Origin: Schoenoplectus triqueter
Lineage: Eukaryota; Streptophyta; Magnoliopsida; Poales; Cyperaceae
Assembly (NCBI GenBank): GCA_964058805.1
Contig: CAXKVV010002070.1
Location: 1 to 35,779, forward strand
Length of the DNA stretch: 35,779 bases
Reading direction: 5' to 3'
Part shown: one piece after another, positions 23,602 through 32,574 of the stretch
Layout of the letters: the number at the start of each line of letters is the position of its first letter
Position numbering within the stretch: position 1 is the first letter of the stretch
Notes under the pieces: model-generated
What the model was told of the DNA's origin: nothing
Database searches by the model: none
The model's input: only the letters and a program-made list of their open reading frames with translations
Program-made: the position numbers and the translations under genes

Positions 23602-24290
23602 CTCTCTCTTTCTCTTGGTTTGAATTGTTAACATGAAAAATCTCTTTCTACGTATGCAATTCTGACAACAAATATTTTCGCCATTGGAGTTTATCTTCAA
23701 AAAAAAAAATAGATTCGTTTCCAAGTACTTATTTTTAATTCCTCCATAATTGGTCTCTCCAATGGAACATTAGTTTCACCAATGAAATTACAATCATCAA
23801 ATCACATTTGATCATTTGTTAAATCTTAGTACTGACTTTTTGTTTCTTTTATTTATTGCTTTCATTAAGGATCTATCAAACTATCTGACTACAGTATTTT
23901 TTTACTATGGTATTAGAAATTACTGCTAGAATTAAACTTTGTCGCTCTTCGTACACAGAGATCAATTTTGGATTCGATATATCAAATTACTGATTTTTTT
24001 TCTTTGGCATCATTGATCGAGTCATTTTATCTCCATGGAGAATTGTAACATCATTATATTTTTCTTTCATTATGAATATTATGATTTATTCAGTGTTGTA
24101 CATTAGGATGATTGGGGTCCCAATAATTTGGCAAAATTTTTCTTGAAATTATTTGTCTTTTTGTGAATTTTGTTATTTATTTATGTATAGATTATATACA
24201 ATTATTTTGCTGATGTGTTTTGAAATATGTGCAACTTGAAATTCAGTTTGTGCAACTTGAATTCTCATAACAGTTAATTCGAAAAGTAAT
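23602..24290. other. Intergenic, AT-rich; no gene seen
   Basis: No coding frame with recognisable content. A 12-base word GTGCAACTTGAA is repeated at 24229 and 24250. Confidence 0.5.
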
Positions 24291-25002
24291 TATAACATGA
24301 ATTACTGCTAGAAATATCATAAAAAAATCACATGAGCATTGATAGTTAGAGATATCAATATAAATAAGAACTTTGATCACTATAAATAGCTCAAAAACAA
24401 ACTCTATGTCAGCCGTAAACTTTACGAGTCTACGTCAATTATAAAAATATTTAACATAAATAATTAATTTGTTATACATAAATAGATTAAGTTTTTGATA
24501 TAACTAGCATTGCTAACAAGTCGATTTAGCGTGCTGACTATTAGGCACATTGCTAACTATTATATTGACGCATTACAGTTATAATAATGTGTTTATGTAT
24601 TTAATATAAATAATTTATTTTTTTATGTAAATAATCATATTGTTCAGTATAAATAGGTTTGAGCGAAGGAAATGGTGCTTCAATTAATTATGAGAGTTGT
24701 TGTTAACTTTTGTATGAGTATAACAATGGATTTCTATACTTAATATAAATAGTTTGTTTTATTTAAGTAACTCAAGTATTTATAAAAAAAATTATTTAAT
24801 AAAGTATTTGAAAAAAGTTATTACAACTATAATAATAACTTTAAATAACTAGATCAATTGATATAAATAGCTTTATAACGATTTCGATCTATTTGTAAAT
24901 AACATAGTTTTATATAAATAATAAAAATAACGCATACAAATAGGTGTTAGACCAGTTGATTTAAATAATTTTATAATAATGTTGATCTATTTATAGCTAA
25001 CA

Positions 25003-25263
25003 ATGGAGTTTTATATAAGCGACGAGTATATTTCATACAGCTATGTTGAACCTATCGCTAGAAATATTATTAGAGGCGATTTGATTGTAGCGTTGAGCGC
25101 GAGCATCAAGCAGTCAATTGGTCAAAGTTTTTGTTGGGGATTTTGCGTGGAGATAGATTCATGGGATAATTATCAGTTTTTTTTGTTTTTAAGGAGGCTG
25201 ATAATAATCCTCACAGTTTTATCTTCAAAGAATATTCTCATGTTAACTGGACGGATCAAATAA
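25003..25263 (+). other. Open frame of 86 codons in the core of the fold-back structure
   Basis: An uninterrupted frame from ATG 25003 to TAA 25263. It contains LIVALSASIKQS and a hydrophobic stretch near the end (FFLFLRRLIIILTVL). Base composition is less AT-rich than the flanking arrays. I do not recognise it, and it could be a chance frame or the scrap of a transposon or captured gene. Confidence 0.2.
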
Positions 25264-25494
25264 ATAGTCGGCGACGTGATCGCTAGCGTCGTTTCCCTAA
25301 GGCGTTAATTAATCAAAGTATTCACTACAATGTTATATATATTCAGTCATCCACTATGTAGATTTTTAATATTTTTTCTTGAACTGCATGTTATTATAAC
25401 GGCAGCTCTTATCATGACGAAAATTACAACTGCTTACATGAAGGTATGAAGCGTCCTTTAGTTATTTGAAAGTCAATACTTAGTATGACTCTAG

Positions 25495-26180
25495 TACTAT
25501 TTAAATCAACTGTACAACTTATTTAATAGAACATCTCCATTGACTATTAAATACTATTTACATTAATTGACTGATTTATAACATATAATAAAATAATTAT
25601 TTATATTAATAGCAAAGTATGACTCTGGTAGTATTAATACCAATTGGTCGAATTATTTACATGTAATAGCATAGTTATTTATATTAAGTGAAAAGCTTAT
25701 TATTGTAACCATATTTTTCTGCATTATATTGTTATGATATACATTTACCGACTATTTGTACCAATTAGTCAAATTATTTACATGTATCATCATAATTATT
25801 TATATTAATGACAAGATAATATTAATATAACTATATTTTATTGATTATATTGTCATGGTTTATATACATGTCAGCTATTTATACCAACTAGTCAAATTAT
25901 TTTTATTAATTAAAAAATATTATAACTGCTTTGACATATTAGACAATACTAATTACTGTAGCAATTTATAGTGCTTACTATTTTTTTGCTCACATACTAT
26001 TTATATCAAATGGCTAAATTATTTAGATGTAATAAGATAATTATTTATATTTTCTATAGAAATACATTATTATAAATATCAATAGAGAGATTTTAGTGTT
26101 TGATATAATGCTTTCATACACTATTTATATCAATGATGATAGTTCTTTATACAAAAGAACTAACTCTATTTTTTATGAGC
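25495..26180. repeat. Tandem array, about 122-bp period, at least five units
   Basis: The landmark CAATT(G/A)GTC or its variants occurs at 25641, 25762, 25885, 26007 and 26131, with spacings of 121-124 bases; a weaker copy sits at 25507. Each landmark follows ACTATTTATAT/TACC and precedes a second TTATTTATATTAAT block. Confidence 0.75.
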
Positions 26181-26320
26181 ATTTTACAATTGTAGGTGAT
26201 TTATTTATACTAGTTGTACTAGTTATTAAAACCACCATTATAACTTTTTTAGATACTCAGTTCATGGCGATAAATCATAAAAATATTTATATATGTCAAC
26301 AACTTTCTTTATATTGATCA

Positions 26321-27431
26321 AACTTGTTAGTTACTATTAAAGAAGTTAATATATTTCATTAATTGTGTGTGGCACCCTGATCCAAAGTAGTTTTTTGTGC
26401 ATATAAATTATTAATATTTATAATTATGAGTATATTTATTTAAACAAATTTATTCTTCAATTAAATTGTATGTCTATATGAAGGGAACTATGTATTCTAA
26501 ATCTATTTATAGTAATGAACTTTCTTATTTATATAAATCAATCTACTTATCAATAGATCGGTCATTGTGAAAACATAAAGAAAACAATAAAATTTTAGTA
26601 ATCCACAATTATGAAAAAGAAAATAATGATATATGTTATTGTGTAAATTTATCACCATGCTAAGCAAAGGAATATAAAATCTTATTTGAGAATTCAACAA
26701 ACAGTTATTATTTTTTACAATTTCATTGAAATCACATCCCTTGTCAAGAGACGTTCATTGTCTTATTTTACTCCAATTATATTAAAAATAAACTTAAATA
26801 TAATTACTATGCAATTGAACTTAAAAATAATGTCTCTATGACATCTTCGAAATTCAATTAGGAATATCAAACTTCCATGGTGTTTCTCAACCGTAAATTG
26901 ATTACATGTAGAGATTCATCAATCTATTATTTGCGATCAAGAAAAAGAGAAAAATATTTTAAATTAAGAAATGTATTGAATTGCAAGATCAAAACTAAAT
27001 AGAAAATATTTTAAATAAAGAAAGTAAAGTATGATTCAGTTCAAGGAAAATGCTTTCATCATAATCATCTCTTCAACTCCAGTAAAAAATGGTTTATCCA
27101 TCCCAAATTCTATTCACATCAAGTATAGAAGCCTATCAAAATGAACACTCCAATGAATCACTGGGCAAAGAGAAACTAAATGCACTCTAATGAATGAGTG
27201 GATAACTATGAAATGAAAGAGATAATTGTATTTGAATAGTTAATATTATTTTTGAAAATAAAATGAAAGAGCGTCTATATTTAAATTTTAAAATATTTGA
27301 CTATAATGGAAAGGTGTCTTCTATGATGTTGATTAAAAGAGAAAAAATTGTCAAATCATTATCTAAAAATGGAAAGAGCGATATGGAAATATTTTTTGAG
27401 ATGATGCTGTGTAATATTATTATTTTTTTTA
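26321..27431. other. Intergenic, AT-rich; no gene seen
   Basis: Only short AT-rich frames. No RNA gene or clear transposon end was found. Confidence 0.5.
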
Positions 27432-27627
27432 GAGCGATGCTGCCATGGATCAGACTTCTTTTCTGAAAATTTATTCTGATTAATCAGAACCCTTAATTTC
27501 TAAAAGGGCAAAATGGGTATATTCTTTCTCTGTTAAGCCTCCGTTGGGTCCAAAAAAACTGCACATTCACACGAAGGAAAATATACTGATAAAATAGAGC
27601 GGAAGCGAATTCATGGCAGCATCGCTC
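27432..27627. repeat. Perfect 16-bp inverted repeat, 164 bp apart
   Basis: GAGCGATGCTGCCATG at 27432-27447 is exactly inverted at 27612-27627. The spacing and the perfect match suggest a small inverted-repeat element or a fold-back insertion. The right copy interrupts a duplicated GCGGAAGCGAATTC word. Confidence 0.7.
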
Positions 27628-27710
27628 GCGGAAGCGAATTCGCACGAAGGAAAATACTGATAAAATAGAGCGGAAGCGAATTCACACGGCGACGAATCCG
27701 CATAGCGACG
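27570..27710 (+). repeat. Direct repeat of about 42 bp with GCGGAAGCGAATTC
   Basis: The block from CACGAAGGAAAATATACTGA to GCGGAAGCGAATTC at 27570-27612 is repeated at 27643-27683 with loss of two bases. The word GCGGAAGCGAATTC also occurs between them, at about 27628-27641. Related GCGACGAATC words follow at 27690 and 27705. Confidence 0.8.
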
Positions 27711-28161
27711 AATCTGCAATCGAAAGAACCTGACGAATGAACGGGAGAAAGGCGATTCTATGAGATTTGGTATTTGCTGAGAATTGAATTGTGCAATACC
27801 TAAAAGCTATTCGGTACCATCCTTCTCCGTCTTACCCGCCGTAGTTTGCATAGACCGACGATTGCAGAGACTGAGGCACTCCGGTAAAGTTGTTTTCCTC
27901 TGCTTCTCTTTAATTTTTAGAGATTTATGAATTTTTTTAGTAAATTGAAGTCTATATTTGCTTCGTAGTGACAATTTTTTGTAGTTGCACAACCAAAGTA
28001 TTCATACATACAACCTCACATTCAGCATACAATTAAATTCTTACCTCCAATATATACCCTCTAATTATGATTAAATAAACCAATTACAGCAGTGAAAGTA
28101 TAAAAATACTGATAAAACTTTAAAATCGATCTCTTTTTTGAGGATGTACTCTAAATTGGTA

Positions 28162-28225
28162 TACTTGAGTCAAGTCTCACCCGATTCAACTGAACCGTAC
28201 TTGAGTCAAGTCTCACCCGATTCAA
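28162..28225 (+). repeat. Perfect 28-bp direct repeat, 36-bp period
   Basis: The units at 28162-28189 and 28198-28225 start TACTTGAGTCAAGTC and end CACCCGATTCAA. They are separated by only 8 bases. The motif CACCCGATTCAACTGAACC has the look of hAT subterminal repeats, but no element ends were found. Confidence 0.8.
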
Positions 28226-28523
28226 TTTGTAGCAAAATGCATTACTGGTACCCTACTTTAGCATAAAAAAAATTCTTTCAAGTATTATGAGGTTTTCCGC
28301 CTATAATATTTAGGAGTGGAAATTCAAAGTTAAGATTCAACTGAATTTAATTGTGCATTACATATAATCAACATAGAAAACTTGTATGAAAAAAAATTAA
28401 AATAAGAAATACACAATACTGTGTTAGCATAATCATACCTTTAAATTTTCATACATATAATGGCTTAATCTGATAGAGAGAGAAGTTTTTATCTTAGATC
28501 CTTATAGGATGTAATAATCATAC

Positions 28524-28598
28524 CTTTAAATTTTCATGCAACCCACAAAGCAAAGTTCTACCATCAGGGTTAAAGGTCATGGCACGAACACCAGTTGT
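28524..28598 (-). pseudogene. Isolated exon of katanin p80 WD40 subunit (captured fragment)
   Basis: A 75-nt exon on the minus strand with a TTTTAG acceptor and a GTATGA donor. It codes 25 residues, TTGVRAMTFNPDGRTLLCGL then HENLK. This closely matches the WD40 blade of plant katanin p80 (KTN80/KATNB1), the non-catalytic subunit that targets the microtubule-severing complex. In intact genes the next exon continues with VFSWEP; neither neighbour exon is present here within several kb. It is therefore a solitary fragment, opposite in strand to the surrounding FAR1-like and ATPase pieces. The last bases of the exon plus donor (22 bp at 28516-28537) are repeated at 28431-28452. Confidence 0.75.
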
Positions 28599-28650
28599 CT
28601 AAAATATAAAATACGAAAGGACAATGAGCAAAGTTTAATTGTTATTCCAG

Positions 28651-28760
28651 AGCACAATGAGAATATTTTTTGACAAATTCAAGTGAGGTCAGCGATTGAA
28701 GTGAGGGAGTACACAGGAATTTGCATGTTATTTTTCATGGTTTGCTAGAGCTTGACTGAG
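28651..28760 (+). pseudogene. Second copy of the FAR1-like gene's 3' end and flank
   Basis: Starting in a TTATTCCAG acceptor-like context, the sequence reads EHNENIF then TGA. This is the counterpart of the last codons EEHSENNI-TGA of the FAR1-like gene at 31875-31898. The homology runs on through the non-coding flank (GACAAATTCAAGTGAGGTCA, GATTGAAGTGAGGGAGT, TTTTTCATGGTTTGCTAGAG). The downstream copy (31875-32010) has an extra 27 bases. Only the tail of the gene is present here. Confidence 0.75.
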
Positions 28761-29037
28761 TTGGGTTAGTTCTAAAATTTCATTTGTGTTTTAAAATAGA
28801 ACAAACCAAGAGAGATCTTCCATTGGTGATAGGCTTGATTGTGTCACTTTGTTGCACCATTTTTTATGATGGTATTTGTAGTAATTGCTGGATTGAATTC
28901 ATATTTTTCAATGGGCCGTCACACCAAATTCATTTATATTTATCATAATGTGATGCATTGGGTTATGTGAGTATCCCTCAATTTGCATGTTAATTCATGA
29001 ACTCACCAAATGAGATACAACGAATACAGGATTTCAG

Positions 29038-29101
29038 CTAAAACTTGCTGCATATGAAACTAGCTGACATTGGCATTGCCATGGGTATTACCGGTACTGA
29101 G
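29038..29101 (+). pseudogene. Exon fragment of an ER-type Ca2+-ATPase, copy A
   Basis: After a TTTCAG acceptor the exon begins LKLA and, after a 16-bp internal duplication (AAACTTGCTGCATATG repeated as AAACTAGCTG...), reads KLADIGIAMGITGTE up to a GTATTG donor. This is the hinge motif that follows GVNDAPA in P-type ATPases; the wording LKLADIGIAMG.xGTE fits the ECA1/2/4-type pumps best. The 16-bp duplication breaks the frame. No other ATPase exon is nearby, so it is a captured piece, including intron sequence that continues to about 29245. Confidence 0.7.
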
Positions 29102-29520
29102 GTATTGCCTTCTCTAGTTGTTTTTATTGTTGTGTTATGTTTCTTCAGTGGGTGATATGAATTTGTTTTTGTTTATTTTTCTCATTTAATTTAATCTCTT
29201 TGCATTCCTTCATTCAAGTTACTTTATAGTTCATACAAATTTATAATTTTCTAAGTTAGTGATTGTTTGATGTTTCACTAATAAATTAGGTTTGTATTTT
29301 GATTACTTTTATGGTCATTGCCCTTATATAGCTATATCAGCATTAAAATAGGCCTAATGAAATAAAACACCCAACTAGTATATATCACTCTCTTTTGATT
29401 GTGTGTTATTTTGACGATCTCCCTTCTCTTTCTCACCTGTCACCGCACTATATCAATCTATAGGCAAATAATCATACCAATTATGGTTTAATAATTTTTG
29501 TGTAGGCTAGCAAGGTAGAC

Positions 29521-31898
29521 ATGGCATCATTGAGGGAGTATCAACATATTGTCAGCATGACTTTCACGAGTCAACAAGAAGCTTATGAGTTTTACAATGA
29601 TTATGCAAAGAAAAAGGGGTTTAGCATAAGGAAGAGCATAGTTAGAAAAGATCCAAATGATAATACCATCATATTTCGTCGGTTTTGCTGTAGCAGATCC
29701 GGCTTTCGAGAGAAGAAGTATTTAGATAAGCCTGATCGAAAAAGACCAGCCTCTGCACTCTCTCGTTGTGGCTGTCCTGTTGAGCTTTGTGTCAAACTTC
29801 ATCCAAAAATCGGTAGGTGGTGGGTGCATAATTATATAGATGTGCACAACCATAGTTTTGCAGCTAGTGATACTACTCTATTTCTCCGATCCCACTGTTC
29901 AATTAACGAAGCTCAGAAGTTTGAGATAATCTCTTTTCAAGACTCAGGCGTCCATAATTTTCAGATATTATATTACACGGAAAGGAGGAGTGGCGGATAT
30001 GAATATCGTGGTTTTCAATCGAAGAACTTGTATAACTTTAGTGCTGAGCACGAGCAGTCTGCAATGCTGGCGGATGATGCAGATTCAATAATAAAATACT
30101 TCAAGGAGAGGAAGAAAATGGATTCTGACTTCTATTTCAATTATGAAGCAATTGACGGGCATTTAACAAGTCTTTTCTGGGCAGATGCTCAATCTATAAT
30201 TGATTATTCTCACTTTGGGGATGTAGTTATTTTTGACAGCACATATAACCTGAATCGGTATAACATGATTGTTGTTCCTTTTCTAGGATGCAATCATCAT
30301 CGGAGCACTATTATATTTGCATGTGGCATTGTTTCTCGTGAGGATAAGAACTCATATTTGTGGCTTCTTAAATCATTAATGGAGGCAATGTATCAGGTAC
30401 GACCAGAATCTATCATTACGGATGGCGACCTTGCTATGCGTGAAGCAATTAAATCTATATTACAAGGTACAAAACATAGGACATGTGCATGGCATATGAG
30501 TGAAAAGGCGAAAAAGCATCTTCGCGGGCCAAACTCAGGCAAATGTTCTACAAGTTGATGAACAAGGCATACAGTCCCGAAAAATTTGAGAACAAGTGGC
30601 ATGACTTTGAGGAAAAAGCTAGCAAAAGGTTAGCTACTAGGCAATGGTTGCAGAAGATATATGAGTCGAAACATTTATGGGCCGGGGCTTTTGTAAAGAA
30701 GAAGATGTTCCTAGGAATGTCAACTAATCAGAGAAGTGAGAGTATTAATTCCAAACTACACAGGTATCATTATCAATATTCCTATCACTTTTTTTATATT
30801 TGAGATCTCTAATATCTATGATTTAGATTGGGTTTCTTTTCTAGTCTACCCCAATTTATTTGGGATTAAAAGATTTGTTGTTATTTACACAGGTACATGA
30901 ACAGTAAAATGTCCTTGTGTAAGGTTGTCCAGCAGTTGGAGCGGTGCCTTACACGCATGCGCACGAAGGAGGCTGAGCTAGATTGCAGAGCACTTCAAAC
31001 AGAACCAGTTCTAACAACCCCTTTCTACAACCTTGAGAAATCTGCTGCTAACAATTACACACCACGTATCTTTGCAATTGTTCGTGAGGAAATTGAAAAA
31101 TCAATCGAATTTATGGTCATCCAACAGACGGGGAGCGTCGCATCCTCAAAGTATGAAGTAGCTTCTAAAGGAAAAGCTGAGACTTTAGCAATTGTCTAAT
31201 GCTTCTTCTTCGAGAGCACTATTGGAAAACTTGTGTGTACTTGCTCTAAAATTGAATGTGAGAAATTACCATGCAGTCACATATTTTCTGTGTTGATACA
31301 CTTGGATTTCACATTCATCCCTCGATGTTGCATTAGTGATAGGTGGACCAAAAATGCTAAGTCGGTGTTTCCTTCAGATAGAAAGGGTGGGGTTTTCAAG
31401 GTTTCTGAGCAGCAACAAAGATATCATGAGCTGACAGTGTTAGCCAACAAAGTATGCTATGAAGCATCCAAATCCAGTCTAGAATATTTAAAAATAAATG
31501 AGTTATTAAATGGAGAATGGAGGCGGATTAAGGATAATGAAGAAGAAATTGAGAATTTCAAAGTTGAAAAAGATGCAATTTTCAGCAATATCGAATCATC
31601 ACATAAGATTGTAAACCCAAAGCTCGTCGTGACCAAGGGCGCACCGAGAAAGAAAAAGTATGAGAGGATGAAGTCTTCGATTGAGGACAGAAGGAAAAAT
31701 AAATGTGGCAATTGCGGCAAGCTAGGGCATAATAGACAAACATGCACACTCCTTAGTCAGGTAAATTATAGTGATAATATGCTATTAAATTAGATTTCAT
31801 AATCTTAATAATATTTTTTTATTTAATTTTTCTCATTTTTATAGGAAAATGACTCCGACGGAAGCTATTTTGAAGAACATAGTGAGAATAATATTTGA
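29521..31898 (+). pseudogene. FAR1-related sequence (MULE transposase-derived), broken
   Basis: The family descends from Mutator-like transposases; intact members such as FHY3/FAR1 are DNA-binding regulators. Parts in order: FAR1 zinc domain (residues ~15-115; EAYEFYNDYAKKKGFSIRKS, CC...C, HNH); MULE transposase core with FDSTYN (Asp239), ITDGD (Asp301) and RSESINS (Glu codon 30738-30740), i.e. a complete acidic triad; SWIM zinc finger CTC...CSH (31236-31280); and a C-terminal CCHC knuckle (CGNCGKLGHNRQTC). Exons: 29521-30763, 30893-31760 and 31845-31898, with GT-AG introns of 129 and 84 bp. Two lesions: a one-base frame loss between about 30515 and 30543, and an in-frame TAA at 31197-31199 just before the SWIM finger. 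It is most likely a recent pseudogene or decayed transposase. Sequence error at one lesion is possible but is unlikely at both. Confidence 0.85.
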
Positions 31899-32010
31899 CA
31901 AATTCAAGTGAGGTCAGTGATTGAAGTGAGGGAGTGCACAGAAATTTGCATGTTAATTCATGAACTCACCAATTTTCTATTATTTTTCATGGTTTGCTAG
32001 AGCTTGACTG
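31875..32010 (+). repeat. Downstream copy of the FAR1-like 3'-end duplication
   Basis: Counterpart of 28651-28760, in the same orientation and about 3.2 kb apart. It contains the last codons and stop of the FAR1-like gene plus non-coding flank. An extra block with ATTCATGAACTCACCA (about 31955-31970) is found separately in the upstream region at about 28992-29007, so the two copies have been rearranged since they split. Confidence 0.75.
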
Positions 32011-32037
32011 AATTTCATGCATAAACATGGATATGTT

Positions 32038-32157
32038 GAGTTCAAAGTGCAGTTGAAGTCTGAGGCTCTGATAAATAAAATTTTGCGAGAGAATTATTTT
32101 CGAAGGAAAAGGAAATCAAGCAATTACAGGAGGAGGTAGCATTGCTAGTGAGGAGTG
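32038..32157 (+). pseudogene. Kinesin-12-like coiled-coil fragment with a frameshift
   Basis: The frame reads VQLKSEALINKILRE and then, after loss of one base near 32090, KLFSKEKEIKQLQEEVALLV followed by RS. This heptad-rich text resembles the segment SEALINKILREKLYSKE...QLQ that I recall from plant phragmoplast kinesins of the KIN-12 (PAKRP1) group. The family call rests on memory of that segment. It has no motor domain and no neighbouring exons, and it is joined without an intron to the ATPase exon at 32158. Confidence 0.55.
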
Positions 32158-32202
32158 AAATTTGCCGACATCGGCATTGCCATGGGTATTATTGGTGCTG
32201 AG
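32158..32202 (+). pseudogene. Exon fragment of an ER-type Ca2+-ATPase, copy B
   Basis: KFADIGIAMGIIGAE, then a GTATTT donor. It is the counterpart of copy A at 29057-29101, without the 16-bp duplication. The following intron sequence remains similar to copy A down to about 32340 (GTTGTGTTATG, ATATTTGTTTATTTTT, CATTCCTT.ATTCA, GTTACTTTATAGTT). Its 5' side is kinesin-like sequence instead of the CAG acceptor seen in copy A, so this is a chimeric junction. Confidence 0.7.
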
Positions 32203-32352
32203 GTATTTCCTTTTTGTCTTTAATGTTGTGTTATGGCTTTAGTGAGTGCATATGAATTTATATTTGTTTATTTTTTTATATAATTTATTCTCATTTCATT
32301 CCTTTATTCATGTTACTTTATAGTTTATGCAACCATTATATGTACTGGCATA

Positions 32353-32574
32353 GTGTATATGGCAATTACTGAAGAAAAATTTTTGAGCAGGTTATCAGGT
32401 GCGCTTAAAATGTCACCAGCACCAATAGCTGATGGTGTGGGGAAGAAAAAAGTTGGATTGGTTGTGGCGGGTATGCCTAAGGTGTCAAATGCAATCCTAG
32501 GCTCGGCAAAATTGATATGCAATAGCTGGGATGACTCATCCGTTGGCTCAGTTATTTCTCAGCCCTGGACTTAG
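32353..32574 (+). other. Unrecognised coding-like stretch
   Basis: A 73-codon open frame (MAITEEKFLSRLSGALKMSP, then VGKKKVGLVVAGMPKVSNAI) with more even base composition than its surroundings. The opposite strand is also open over the same bases. It follows directly on the duplicated ATPase intron sequence, so it may be another captured gene piece. I do not recognise the protein on either strand. Confidence 0.25.

Larger units (their letters stand above)
24291..26320. mobile_element. Fold-back-like structure with inverted arrays of tandem repeats
   Basis: The right side (about 25495-26180) is a tandem array of ~122-bp units. Each contains ACTATTTATACCAATTAGTC, AAATTATTTACATGTAAT and AATTATTTATATTAAT-like blocks. 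The left side (about 24350-25000) holds inverted, more diverged copies of the same blocks, for example AGTTATAATAATGTG followed by AATATAAATAATTTA and GTATAAATAGG at 24576-24655. A less AT-rich core of about 450 bases (25020-25480) lies between. This is the plan of fold-back or long-TIR MULE-like elements, but outer borders and a target duplication were not identified. Confidence 0.55.

Noticed and set aside
27807..27992. 61-codon minus-strand frame in a GC-richer patch
   Set aside because: It is Lys/Arg-rich without a known motif, and no splice partners or start context support it.
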